A stretch of 64,000 bases of DNA from assembly GCF_001704415.2 (NCBI RefSeq), contig NC_030824.1, forward strand, positions 29,445,022 to 29,509,021, in the 5' to 3' direction. Each line of letters begins with the position of its first letter. Positions within the stretch are counted from its first letter, which is position 1. The translations under genes were made by a program, and so were the position numbers. The stretch comes from Capra hircus. Taxonomy: Eukaryota; Chordata; Mammalia; Artiodactyla; Bovidae. The notes beneath the pieces are model-generated. The model was not told where the DNA came from. It saw only the letters and a program-made list of their open reading frames with translations, and did not search any database. Shown piece after piece: positions 23,760 to 35,038 of the stretch.

Positions 23760-24466
23760 ACTTCTAAAAGGTAGTTTTATTTTAGAATAACTTTAGATTT
23801 ATAAAAAAGTTGCAAAAATTGTGTAGAGTACCCCCAATATCCCACACTCGATTTCCTTTCTTGTTATCGTTTTTCACTGCTAGGGTAGTTTTACCACACT
23901 TAGGGAACTGACATTGGCACATCACCATTAACTAAACACCACAATTTATTTTTATTTCACTAGTTTCCCCCAATGTACTTTTTCTGTTCCAGGGTACTAT
24001 CCAGAAAACATCATTTTATGTATTCAGGATGTGTCTTTGGTCTCCTCTAGTCTATGACAGCTTATCAGACTTTCCTTGTTTTTAAGGGTTGCTCAAGCAG
24101 TTTTGTAACACAGCACTCAATAAAGGTCTATATACTGTTTGTCTCTTGTTATATTGAAGTAAGCAGGATCCTATGGTCCTTGCCACCCACCCCATGTCCT
24201 CTGCCTGCATTTTGTCTGTGGAAAAATTTCACCAAAGTTGTAATTGGAGAAGTTAACTACATGATGACAAGACTATACTGATGACATAAGCAGCCACAGT
24301 TCCAAGAATTGGCCTCAAGGAGGTGGGAACAAATCAACTCTGGAAATGAAGAATAACCGCACCTAAAACAACCAAGATGATGTTGGTCAGACTACCGATG
24401 ACCAATTTCAAGATGACTGTCAGAACTGACTATGCTATTTCTGCCTGGAGCCCCCCTCCATCAGAC

Positions 24467-24473
24467 TATAAAA
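24467..24473 (+). promoter_or_regulatory. LTR TATA box
   Basis: TATAAAA inside the solo LTR, in the position expected for the U3 promoter. Whether it is active cannot be judged from sequence. Confidence 0.6.
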
Positions 24474-24575
24474 GCTCATACCCACTGATTGTCAAAGGAG
24501 GAAGGTGGTCTTTGGACAGATGTCCTACCACCCCTCTACCCACCCCCCCGCCCCCGCCCCAGTTCAGGCATCTGA

Positions 24576-24581
24576 AATAAA
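24576..24581 (+). terminator. LTR polyadenylation signal
   Basis: AATAAA 75 bp before the LTR end, the normal R-region signal. Confidence 0.6.
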
Positions 24582-24980
24582 GCAAACTTTCCTTTCCACC
24601 TGGCCTCCTTATTGGTTTTTGAGTAGCAAGCAGACAGATCCCAGCTTTCAGGAACAATATGACTAGCATCACAGGTTTCGAGGAGAAAGACCAGAAAGAA
24701 AAAGTGTCCTTCTCACACATCATATCAAGGTCACATTCTATCAACATGACCTGTCAGTCATGAAGTGAACACTGATCTCAAGGCTCAAGCAGTGTTTGTC
24801 AGGTTTCTTTACTGTAATCCCCCCCCCCCACATTCCATACCTTATTCTTTGGAAGCAAGTATTTAAGAACAGCCCTTGCTCAAGGTGTGGTGAATTATTT
24901 AGTCTACTTCCTTGAGGGGGAGAAGCTACATAAATTATTTGGAATATTTTTGTATGGGAGATTTGGGTCTTCTCTTTTTG

Positions 24981-25184
24981 TTTAGTAGTCACTAAGCCAT
25001 GTCCAGCACTTTTATGACCTTGAGGACTGTAGCCTGCCAGGCTCCTCTGTCCATGGGATTTCCCAGGCAAGAATACTAAAATGGGCTACCATTTCCTTCT
25101 CCAGGGGATCTTTCCAATTCAGGGATTTAAACTGCATCTCCTCATTGGCAGGTGGATTCCTTACCACTGAGCCATCAGGGAACT
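24981..25184 (-). mobile_element. Bov-tA SINE in L1
   Basis: The antisense 3' end 'tagtagtcactaagccatg' is at the left and the head 'ccttaccactgagccatcag' at the right. Confidence 0.9.
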
Positions 25185-25400
25185 ACTTATATACTAAATT
25201 ATTCTCTAATGTGTTTATATCATTATTTACTCATGGGTATTTATTTTATACTCACCAGGACTATACAGTGAGTACAAAATGCTCAGATTACTTAATTCAA
25301 TACTATATTACCTTTTTGACTGCTCAATTTGTCCCAACTTTACACTCTGCGTGAGCTTTCAGCTTCCCTGTGCCTTTGACAGGAGTCCACCCAGGTATCT

Positions 25401-25751
25401 TTTTAACCAACTTACAAAAGGTCCTTTGACTGAAGATTCTTGTGAATGGAAAGTAAGATAATTAACTGAAAGTGACTAAGTTCACAAGTTAATAATATCT
25501 GATCTCAGAGTAAGCACAAATTTGTGTCCATGTGAGTATGTGGGTGTATTTTACAAAGCCACAAGCCTTTTGTGGCAGAGCAAAGTGAACAACTTAATCC
25601 TGATTAATCTTTTCTTCTTCTTACCATAGTACTGTTCACTGTTTCTATACCTTTAAGTGATGCTTCATGATACCCAAGTTTATGTATAAATTTGGTGGAT
25701 ATCCTTATTCTCTATCTGTAACTGCACAAAGCACAAGCTTGAACATCAATA
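25401..25751. other. Unassigned DNA
   Basis: Nothing recognised. Confidence 0.45.
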
Positions 25752-26068
25752 CCAGCTAATCCCAAAGGAAACCAACCCTGAATATTCATTGGAAGGACTG
25801 ATGTGAAGCTGAAGCTCCAGTACTTTGGCCACCTGATGCAAAGAGTTGACTTATTGGAAAGACTCTGATGCTGGGATGCATTGGAAAAGACCCTGATGCA
25901 GGAGGAAAAGGGAGCAACAGAGGATGAGATGGTTGGATGGCATCAATGACTCAATGGACATGAGTTTGAGCAAACTCCAGTACCGGAGGGCAGAGGAGTC
26001 TGGCATGCTGCAGTCCATGGGGTTGCAAAGAGTTAGACATGATTTCGTGATTAAACAACAACAAAAAC
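25752..26068 (+). mobile_element. BovB 3' fragment with small internal duplication
   Basis: C-terminal and 3' UTR region ('accctgaatattcattggaa', 'gaggatgagatggttggatg') ending in an (aac)n-type tail. 'attggaaaga.cctgatgc' occurs twice in tandem (about 25853 and 25880), a local 25-30-bp duplication. Confidence 0.9.
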
Positions 26069-27985
26069 TCCTGCTTCCACTGCCAGACTCTGTGTACCTG
26101 TGGAGATTGAATGCAACTGCCAATCAAATATAGACAGTTTGCTTCTGCCATGTAGAATCTTCTCTTTGGCCAATTGCACCTGAATTTTTAGTCTTTGTCC
26201 TGACTCTGCTACTCAGGAAGGGAAGAGTTTTATAGATCTTGGTATTTAAGCTGAAAAGAGCTATTTTCAGAGTGTTCAGATGTGCGAGCATCTTTTTTTT
26301 TTTTCCGCTAGCTGTAGTTAAGGACTATCTGATATGTTTTATTTCAGAATTTGAAGCATCCTTCACAGGCTGAGCAACTGAGGTTTTGCTGTATTGAATC
26401 ATGTGCATCTAGACCACAGTGGTGGAAAACATGAAAGCAGAATTGCATACGTAAGGTGAAACACAGAGGAAAGTTCCCACCTTTGTTAGATGCCCTTGTA
26501 GGTTAGGATACAACGTCACATCTGTAGGAACTCTGCAGATTCCAGATTGATTGGTGAGTTGATGCTGAAATGATTTGCTTATTCCTTTGTTCTTTGAACC
26601 TTGGAATGAACATTCAAAGTGAATGTTTCCTGGAGTATGTCTTTTATCCTGAGTAAACAATGACAAAACCCAAAACCAAAAACTGAATCTTGATTTATAC
26701 ATTAAAAGATGATTATGAACTTATAGCACTTTTTCTTTAACTCACAGTATTCAAGCTGCTAAAGTGTTTTGCATGGTTTTGTTTTGGCATTGCTGGTTAG
26801 CAAAGAAGGAAGTGAAACTCTGGATTTGTAAGTTGCTTTTATCCCAAGTGCTTGGAAATTGGTCCTGGGGAAATAAAAGTAGGCAGGTAACCCAATCTAA
26901 TCTGCTTGTCAACATACTGGACCTCAGTGCAAAGAGCATGGTACTTCTCACCAGGAAGGTCATTATTCATGATATATTTTTAACAGGATATACCTGGCTA
27001 AAGACTTCTCAAAGTAAATGACCTCAGAATCTATGGAATTTTAAGAAATGGCTTCCTGAAAAACATAAGCTTGAGTCAGAAAAAGTTTAAAAATGAAATT
27101 CCCAATGGTGTGTTAGGGAAATACACAAAACCTCATGTGGTTTTAGGATCTATTATTTGGGGTGGAGTCAGAGAGCATCTATCTAGTGATAGAAGAGCAA
27201 AGCTGGGTATCCACCTTGTTATTACAGACATCTTCCTGCTTGAAGTGAACCTCCTGGTGCCATATTCTCTACTGGAAGGCATTTCAAAATTACTCTAAAA
27301 ATAGGTTTATACTCCCAGGGTGGTTAAGGATTTTGTTTCTGTTCATAAAAATGCTTTCTTAAAAAGTTATCTTACACTTAGTGACATAATTCATCAAACT
27401 CCATAGCATGCAATGGGGCCATATTTCACTGGTCTTTTGATCTGTCTCATGCTATTTCCTTCTCTTTTGCTAATGTGCTCTTCCTTTAGTTGTTTCCTCC
27501 ACTAAATACTCATATTTTTCAACTATAAAGCAGACACAATTTATTTGCATTTCACACAATTTCAAAGCCAGGTTTTAAGAAGTATATTGTTAAGACTCTA
27601 AAATATGTCTCAGCAAAATGTTTATTTAGGTAATTTGTAATGAAGTGATTGAAAAAATGTGTGAATTTTTGTTCACCATCATCTTGGAATTTTTCCTTAA
27701 CACCATTAACACATTATTTAACATTAATATTTACTTGTCCCATCATTTTGACCAGAGTGAATTCATGAGTAGCCACACATTGAATTAGGATCTTAGCAAC
27801 CTAGCGGAAAGTTAGGAAGCAGAACATAGAAACAAAGGCCACATACAACTTCTGATCTTCACTCTTTTTAAGATAAGTTCTCTATAACTGTATAGACCAG
27901 GAACAGGAGAAAATGTTTTAGAAAGGTGGATATGGCTCAATTTGAAGAACCTTTTTTTCTAGAGCCAATAGGCTTTTAAGAAAAA
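26069..27985. other. Repeat-poor unassigned DNA
   Basis: 1.9 kb without a recognised young repeat. A T-run lies at 26291-26304. Several 60-97-codon open frames show no domain, splice or codon signal that would support a gene. Confidence 0.45.
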
Positions 27986-28592
27986 GAGTCACACTGGCCC
28001 CTTGTATCCTAGGGCTTTACATCTGTGGAATCAATCTATGGTGGATTGAAAATACTAAACATAAAAGATGAAACAAAACCCCCAGAAAGCTCCAAAAAGC
28101 AAAACTTGAATATGCCTCATGCCAGCAACTTTCTACACAGCATTTATATTGTATTTACCACTGCTTATATAACATTTACACTATAGTAGGTATAATAAAT
28201 AATCTAGAGATAGTGGGATAACCCATAGGGATGGTACAGGGAGGGAGGTGGGAGGGGGCTTCAGGATGGGGAACACGTGTACACCCGTGGCGGATTCATG
28301 TTGATGTATGGCAAAATCAATACAATATTGTAAAGTAATTAGCCTCCAATTAAAATAATTAAATTTATATTAAAAAATAAAATAATGGTTATGTAGCAAT
28401 ACAAACAATACAAGCTATAAAATAAATAAATTTAAATTAAAAAAAATTAAAAAAAATAAAGTATGTAGAAGGAAGTACATAGGTTATATGCAGGGAGACT
28501 AGCACATCTGTAGATTTTGACATCTGGAGAGATTCTTGGAACAGGTCCCCCATGGATGCTGAAGGTGGACGGTATTTGACTTTCTCCAAGGT
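27986..28592 (+). mobile_element. MER2-like (Tigger group) DNA transposon, split by L1-BT
   Basis: The left part (27986-28211) has 'cagaaagctccaaaaagcaa', 'tgccagcaactttctacaca' and 'aatctagagat'. The right part (about 28454-28592) has 'acataggttatatgcaggga' and 'ggaacaggtcccccatggat'. These are the interior and 3' blocks of the non-autonomous mariner/Tigger element MER2, in order. No transposase. Confidence 0.65.
28212..28455 (+). mobile_element. L1-BT 3' end nested in the MER2-like element
   Basis: 'gggataacccatagggatgg', 'gggaacacgtgtacacccgt' and 'ggcggattcatgttgatgta', then a long A/T-rich tail (28380-28455). It divides the older DNA transposon. Confidence 0.85.
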
Positions 28593-31500
28593 AAATAAAG
28601 TATGTTCAGGGTAAGGTCTGGATTTGTCAGAAGTGCTCCATCAATGGGGAAGTGAGGATAGAGGCATTTTGTCATGGGTTACCAAGGGATGACAAATACT
28701 TCAACTGGAAAAACAGCACCAAGAATTCACAGGAGATAATAAATATATTGAGGTAAATTTAAGAATAAAACCAAGCAGGCTTTAGATGGTAGTATGAGAA
28801 AAAGGGAGACTTCAAACATACTGAGCGTTTTAGAACTTGTATCTTTATTTTTAAACCATATGATTTTCTTAAGTACACTTGTGTTTTTATTTTTGATGTA
28901 TATGATTTTCTTAATTACACTGACCTTATTAAAAAGAAAGAAAGAAAACACCTCCCTTCACTGTTGCACAGATATAAAGTTTCAGTTATGCAGAATGAGT
29001 AAGTTCTAGAGATCTGTTGTACAGCATGGAACCCATAATTAGTATTGTATTGTGCATTTAACATTTTTTAGGAGGATAAATCTCATATTAAGCATCCTTA
29101 CCATCACAACAAAAACATACAAATGTGTGTCCAGTCCAAAGCGATCACTCTGGGAGGCTCTGCTTGTGACAACAATTGACAGGAGCTCTTAGCACGTGGC
29201 CTTCAGTGTCAGTTTATGCAAATATCTTACTCACAGTAGCTAATTAATTTGTTAATATCTTGATTTGCCAATTGACTGATTGGTGATTTAAGTTGATGAG
29301 ACTGTTTATAATTAATAGAGAACTTGATTGCTATTAACATCATGTATCTTGTTAAACATGGCTTATGATAAACTGCGGGAAAAGAAGCCAGACAGGAGCT
29401 GATAGAACTTCGCCAATCTGACAAAACATAATGTAACTCCTCTATTTTTCATGTATCCCTTCTTTATCTTCCCTGCCCTGCTCCATCCCAGTCTCAGTTC
29501 CCCCTCTCCCGTGACATCCTTCTGCCTTTGATAATAGTAAAACCCTTGTTCTTATTCTGTCTCTTACAGAGAAGCACATTCTTTTTGGTTTTAAATGATG
29601 TAGGAGCTCTTTGTTTTACTAGCAACTCATTACAGCTTATTATGAAAGGCTACATTACTTGACAGTTCTGAAAAGTATAGTACTTGCTAACTCTAAAAAT
29701 ACAATCCTTTCAGTTAAGGTATTTTATTCTTTCAACGATAATGGAACTTCCTAAAATGAGGAGTACATCATTTAAAATGCAGTATGTTCATAATTCTAAT
29801 GGAAATTACAGCATAAATAAATGTGGTGACCTTGAACCTTTTTTCCTGAAATAGGCATTTGCTGACTTCTATTCTTACTGCATTTCAACTTTGAGTCATC
29901 CATTGGGTCTGTAACAAAATACACTAAAATCACATATTTCAGATTAAACATACATTCACTTTTAAGAGTGGTAAATAATGGTTTAAACTGGTACAGATGG
30001 GATTGCTAAATAAATTTAAAGTTCAAATACTAGCATAGATAGTGAAAAATAAGCTAGCCAGAAATTCCAATTGCAAATATCTGGACTCCTATTGGGCATT
30101 TCCTGCACATTCAGAGCTCATCACAAAAATCCTCAATTAGCACCAGAGGACATTGTAGAAGGAAAAAAAGAGTGCCAGTGTGCACTTGGATGCAGATGCT
30201 GCTACCAAAGAAAGGGCTCATCACACGCCAGCCTGCACAGACAGCAACCTTGTTTCATGGGAGAGATTTACATATTAAGAAAAGACTTGGGATATTTGCA
30301 ACACACTTTTCAGTATTCATTAAATGGATAAAATGCACTTATTCTTCCAGCCATCATTTCTTGTGAATCTTATATTCAGCATGTTTGCATCACATTAAGT
30401 TCTAAAGGTCAGGAGTCTACGTATTTCAATCAAATCTGGTGAAATACTGAATCTTCATAACTGACTCACACTAAAATTAATTTAAGATGTTAAAATTTCA
30501 AGCGTGAGTATTGGCAAGAGTGAATTGTTTCACTGCTCACACAAATAAGACATTAATTATTATAGAGGGCCATTTGTTATTATTGAGAATCACTTCCTCT
30601 TAATTTATACAAAACGTTATTATATTTAATTACTGCCAACAAGAAAGGTGAAACTAATTGTTTACATATTTATAATGTTAGCTGCCCTTATCATGTTTTT
30701 CATTACATACTGTTTGAAGTATGTTTTGATATTTTCCACTTTAATTTGTAGCAATTTGAATTTTATTAAAACTTACTTTTTATCTTTTTAAAGATCAACA
30801 TCAGAACCACTTGAACATATAATTTAATAACTCATTTTATATTACAGGCTTGTGATGTTATATTTTATTTATTAGGTTCCTTTTATAAATAAAATATTGC
30901 TATTGACAAATGAACAGAATCTAAATTAATCAAGTAGTAAAATAACAAATGGAATTAGCATTCATATACTGCAGCTTTTATAGAAATGTTTTTAAAAGGA
31001 AATCTAGCTTAGCACTCCAATTCTTCTAAAGTAATAATTAGGAAGATAAGTTGGACTACTTTAGGCAGGTCCATGATTCATGCTGGAACTACTCAAAATA
31101 CTGTGCTGTAAAATCTATCCTGCTTAAATTACAAAATTTAGAGTTTTTGTTGTTTGGCCTGGCATGTTGAATTTATATAACTGATTCACATTATTCCAAC
31201 CCATATGTGACCACTGGCTCATCAGAAAATTTTAAATCCCAATTGATTTATTTTTCTGTGAAGGCCATGCACCAAGATCTTGAAATATCCTTGTGTAGTT
31301 CTGAAAACATCCAAAGGAATGTCCAGAGAATAATCCAGCATAAGAAGGCATATTTTGATTAGAGCAAAAGTTTTGTTAATTTGAGGGAAGAGCAAGTAGC
31401 TTTGGTGACTTCTGTGCTAGAGGAATGTGGTCCTATCAGAGTTGGTGGCTCATGGAGGAAATGCACTTACAAGCATCACCACCTCTTTCTTAACTCTTAC

Positions 31501-31944
31501 CTAAAGACTCTCAGGAAGTTCACTGTGAACAGATGTCTAGGATGGGAGACAGCTTCATCTCACCCATCCTACAAGTGGGTAGAGCAACAGGCACTCTCTC
31601 AGGGAGTAACTGCAGGGCAGTCAAGCATATTATTTCTCCCAATGGGTAGAAAGCTGTTTGGTATATGATGGTGCCCACATTTTTGTGTGTTGAATGCATG
31701 ACCAGAAGTATGATACCCAATGGTTCCTCTCTAGAGGCTCCAGTTTCTCTGATTATTAAGATCCTCATAAAGAACACAGAGGTCATCACAGCAATGAAGT
31801 TTTGCGTTAGCTTAAGTGTTTAAGTGCAATGGAACACAGGATGAGGTGGTGGAAAAAAGGAGATGTTAACATAAATACAATTAAAGTCTCATCAACAATT
31901 ATGGAAGAAATGGTGGAATAGTTATATGCCTCTTCTTTCTTGCT
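28593..31944. other. Repeat-poor AT-rich interval, possible conserved non-coding DNA
   Basis: 3.3 kb in which I recognise no interspersed repeat. This is unusual beside 20 BovB copies. Open frames are short and featureless. The segment 29150-29440 is dense in homeodomain/POU-like words (see findings). Conservation cannot be tested here. Confidence 0.4.
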
Positions 31945-32045
31945 TTGATTATCTGTCTATGTCTGTTTTTCATTTTATCTAACTACCATCTATCTATCAT
32001 GTACCTCTCTATCATCTATTTACATTTATATAATCTATCATTTTC
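31945..32045. repeat. Degenerate ATCT microsatellite
   Basis: Imperfect 'atctaactaccatctatcta' tetranucleotide units. Confidence 0.6.
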
Positions 32046-32516
32046 AATTTCTTTTTCTCCAGATGTCTTTCTTTTAATATCTTGTGAAACTATACAATTG
32101 GTAGAAAAAAAATGTGATTGGGTTTAATCTAGTAGAGACATAATTATCAAAGGATATTTGTGTAGTGACCATTGGGACCATGGGTTTCCCATTTTGGAAG
32201 AGGATAAGTGTATTTTCCATGATACTGGAGTACTTGCCCAGCATTAGGTGGGGGCATATTACTTTTATTGATTAGAACTCTAAGTATACCTAGGAGGATT
32301 GGTATTGGCTGATATGATGGGTTGGCATAAAACATGATTTTCACCCTCAGCAGCTTTATCACTTTTGGCCCACCAGAAAATGGTAACCCTAAACTACACT
32401 TCTTCACACCTCCTTGCATATACAGTCCTGGGTAGGATATATTTGAAACCAATCAGAAATAACTATATTTGGAAGGCAGAAGTGAAGTGAATACCATGTA
32501 TTTGCTATTTCTACTT

Positions 32517-32518
<2 letters not shown>

Positions 32519-32554
<36 letters not shown>

Positions 32555-32562
32555 TGTGTTTG
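32519..32562. repeat. (TG)n microsatellite
   Basis: About 22 TG units with one TA interruption near 32548. A likely length-polymorphic marker. Confidence 0.95.
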
Positions 32563-32959
32563 GTTTCTTTTTATTATTCTGGAGCACATTTGTAATTTTG
32601 ATGAAAACTGTTCATGGACTTTTTCTTGATTTCAGTGACTTCCCAGAATGATGTGGTTTCTTGACTGTGGATAATCCATTTTTTTTTGTTGTTGTTGGCT
32701 TCCTATCAATGGAGAGTAGCAAAGTTTTGAGTTGGCAGCTATAGGAATGATTCCCAATGTGGTAGGTTTCTTTCTAATCATAATAGTGTAATTTGCTCAC
32801 TGTCAGCTTAGAAAATGCTAAGTTGAAAAAAAAGGAATAAATATATAGCATTCCCCCCCAAAAGTATAATTCCTAAAAGAGAGCTAATTGAAACAATATA
32901 GGGTCTTACTTACCACTCCTCATGTATCACTGGCAAAATAAAGTTGTACAAACACTCAT

Positions 32960-33420
32960 ATATAGACATTATAAAATGTAAAAGTAGCTCTTATAACATG
33001 CTCTGATCACACATAATAAAACTTCAGTGACAAAGTGATAAGATAGCAATAAACTCCTCCACCTGGGAATACAAAATTAAAAAACATTTTAAACAAAAAT
33101 CAAAGAATTCTTAGACTATTAAATATCACATATATTAAAATCTGTAAGGAAAAACTAAGCTAGTACTCAGAAGAAAATTAATAGACTTAATGAGTTATAA
33201 AGGAAAAGGATATTAATAAGAAAATCCTACATTCTACTCATAAAGTTAGAACATATACTTAAAATAACCATATGAAAATAATGAGACACTTTCTTTTAGG
33301 AATTCATATGCACAAGTGATCTTTGCTTAAAATAGGACAAGGTAATAGATAGACTATTATGTAACTAAATAAAGAAAAAAGAAGGAAAATATACCAAAAA
33401 GTTAAAAGAAAGAACTTTTT
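32960..33420 (+). mobile_element. Old L1 ORF2 fragment
   Basis: 'ctgatcacacataataaaac', 'cacctgggaatacaaaatta' and 'attcttagactattaaatat' resemble the L1 ORF2 stretch 3' of the RT motifs. Diverged, and the boundaries are uncertain. Confidence 0.45.
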
Positions 33421-33506
33421 AAAGAGGGAAGTAGTTAGACATGGAGGTAATCTGTCTCTCCCTCTTCCTCCTCCCCATGTTCTAGATGCATTATTCTATT
33501 TACATA

Positions 33507-33822
33507 AGGCTTTCCCTCAAAGCTCAGTTGGTAAAGAATCCACCTGCAATGCAGGAGACCCCGGTTCAATTCCTGGATCGGGAAGATCCCCTGGAGAAGG
33601 GATAGGCTACCTACTCCAGTATTCTTGGGCTTCCCTTGTGGCTCAGCTGGTAAAGAATCCGCCTGCAGCATGGGAGACCTGGGTTAGATCCCTGGGTTGG
33701 GAAGATCCCCTGGAGCAGGGAAAGGTTACTCACTCCGGTATTCTGGCCTGGAGAATTCCATGGACTGTATAGTCCATGGGGTCACAAAGAGTCGGGCACA
33801 ACTGAGTGACTTTCACTTTCAC
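33507..33822 (+). mobile_element. Dimeric Bov-tA SINE with one TSD pair
   Basis: Two tRNA-like heads in tandem: the first unit runs to 'actccagtattcttggg' and the second begins 'gcttcccttgtggctcagct' and continues to the 3' end 'gggcacaactgagtgac'. The 9-bp duplication 'atttacata' is at 33498-33506 and 33823-33831 and encloses both, so they inserted together. Confidence 0.9.
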
Positions 33823-34021
33823 ATTTACATATACTGAATTATTAATACAAATGTTACTTAGTATTAGTTCTGACTAAATTTAAAACAATTTTTCTTCTGT
33901 CATGCATTTTCTATATTCTACATGTCCTTATTGATGGGTTATTTTGCTGATGTGCTGTGTTGTGCTCTCTGTTCAGTCGCTTCAGTTATGCCTGACTCTT
34001 TGCAACCCTATGGACTGCAGC

Positions 34022-34616
34022 TGAGAGAGCTTATTATTAGGTTGGTGGATAAGGAGACCAGGGCCCTTGAGGAGGAGAAAGGGACAGACATTTTTTTCTA
34101 AACTGCTTTGTCTTAGTCACATATGTTTTTTCTTAAACTCTGAGTTGTTATGACACAATCTATCTCACCTAAGACTAACTTTCTTTAAGCCTAGAGCTAA
34201 TGACTACACAACAAACAACTCACCATTCACAAAGGTATGTTTCTCCTCAAGCTCCTTACTAATGATTATATAGCAACACTATTTCTTGCTTGATTATATG
34301 TTTCTCCTTCTTAACAGCAACCTTCTGATAATCCTGTTATTTTCAGATGTATGTTGTGGGAGTGGGTCTGGTAAGACCTTTACAACTTTGAGATATTCTT
34401 TTGATCTATTGTTGGTGACCAGTTGAAAAAGTATATAAAGCCCCACCCACAGTAGTGAGTGGAGCAATCTCTTCCCCCTTCTGATGTCTATTTCAGAAGC
34501 TTTTTAAATCCCTTTTTCACTGTAATAAAAAGTGACTGACTCTGTGTTTTTGGTCCTGAAGCAAAAGTCTCCCCTTCAGAGATTATGAATCAGACACCAT
34601 TCGATGTAAGCTATCA
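34022..34616 (+). mobile_element. Solo ERV LTR inserted in a SINE
   Basis: A 595-bp insert beginning TGAGAG and ending ATCA, with 4-bp flanks 'cagc' (34018-34021) and 'tagc' (34617-34620), one C/T difference. TATATAAA is at 34432-34439 and AATAAA at 34524-34529, about 90 bp apart. No gag, pol or env sequence. The host SINE fixes the exact boundaries. The family is not named with certainty. Confidence 0.8.
34432..34439 (+). promoter_or_regulatory. LTR TATA box
   Basis: TATATAAA followed by 'gccccaccc' in the solo LTR, in the position expected for the U3 promoter. Confidence 0.55.
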
Positions 34617-34775
34617 TAGCTCACCAGCCTCCTCTGTCCATGGGGTATTCCCAGCAAGAATACTTTAATGTGGTGCCATTCCACACCCCTGGGCATCTTT
34701 CAAACTCAGATGTCAAATCTGTGTCTCCTGCATTGCAGATAGACTCTATACTGCTGAGCCACTGGGAAAGCCCGA

Positions 34776-35038
34776 ATGATGCTAAAGCGGAAACTCCAGT
34801 CCTTTGGCCACCTCATGAGAAGAGTTGACTCATTGGAAAAGACGCTGATGCTGGGAGGGATTGGGGGCAGCAGGAGAAGGGGACGACCGAGGATGAGATG
34901 GCTGGATGGCATCACCGACTCGATGGACGTGAGCCTGAGTGAACTCCGGGAGTTGGTGATGGACAGGGAGGCCTGGCGTGCTGCGATTCATGGGGTCGCA
35001 AAGAGTCGGACACGACTGAGCGACTGACCTGACTGACT
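34776..35038 (+). mobile_element. Young-looking BovB 3' fragment
   Basis: C-terminal codons and 3' UTR, ending 'gagcgactgacctgactgac'. It retains many CpG sites ('gggacgaccgagg', 'caccgactcgatggacgtga', 'gtcgcaaagagtcggacacg'), unlike most other copies here, which suggests recent insertion. The open frame 34776-35027 reads 'FGHLMRRVDSLEKTLMLGGI'. Confidence 0.92.

Larger units (their letters stand above)
24155..24656 (+). mobile_element. Solo LTR of an endogenous retrovirus (class I type)
   Basis: A 502-bp insert starting TGAAG and ending AACA, flanked by the 4-bp duplication 'atat' at 24151-24154 and 24657-24660. A 4-bp duplication is usual for class I (gamma-like) ERVs. It has a promoter-like TATAAAA at 24467-24473 and AATAAA at 24576-24581, about 105 bp apart as in a U3-R LTR. 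No internal viral gene is present, consistent with LTR-LTR recombination. A C-run lies at 24541-24560. Confidence 0.8.
23760..25400 (-). mobile_element. Old L1M 3' UTR carrying a solo LTR and a SINE
   Basis: Antisense L1M terminus in consensus order across 23760-24154 ('agaataactttagatttata', 'tggcacatcaccattaacta', 'acagcttatcagactttcct'), 24657-24980 ('tcacacatcatatcaaggtc', 'gtgtttgtcaggtttcttta', 'tacataaattatttggaata') and 25185-25400 ('actcatgggtatttatttta'). With both insertions removed the L1 is continuous. Confidence 0.75.
33954..34774 (-). mobile_element. Bov-tA SINE split by a solo LTR
   Basis: The antisense 3' part (33954-34021, 'cagtcgcttcagttatgcct') and the 5' part (34617-34774, 'tcaccagcctcctctgtcca' to 'ctgagccactgggaaagccc') are one SINE interrupted after 'ggactgcagc'. 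Confidence 0.88.

Noticed and set aside
24104..24154. Initial LTR start at 24104
   Set aside because: The stretch 24104-24154 continues the L1. The 4-bp TSD 'atat' and L1 continuity place the start at 24155.
24377..24580. Proline-rich 67-codon frame
   Set aside because: Lies inside the solo LTR across its C-rich tract and is not a viral gene.
32404..32651. Open frames across the (TG)n tract
   Set aside because: Dinucleotide repeat translated as alternating Val/Cys or Thr/His; not a gene.
33520..33600. tRNA gene candidates in SINE heads
   Set aside because: The A/B-box-like heads belong to tRNA-derived SINEs. There is no intact cloverleaf or terminator, and the same text recurs in some twenty places.
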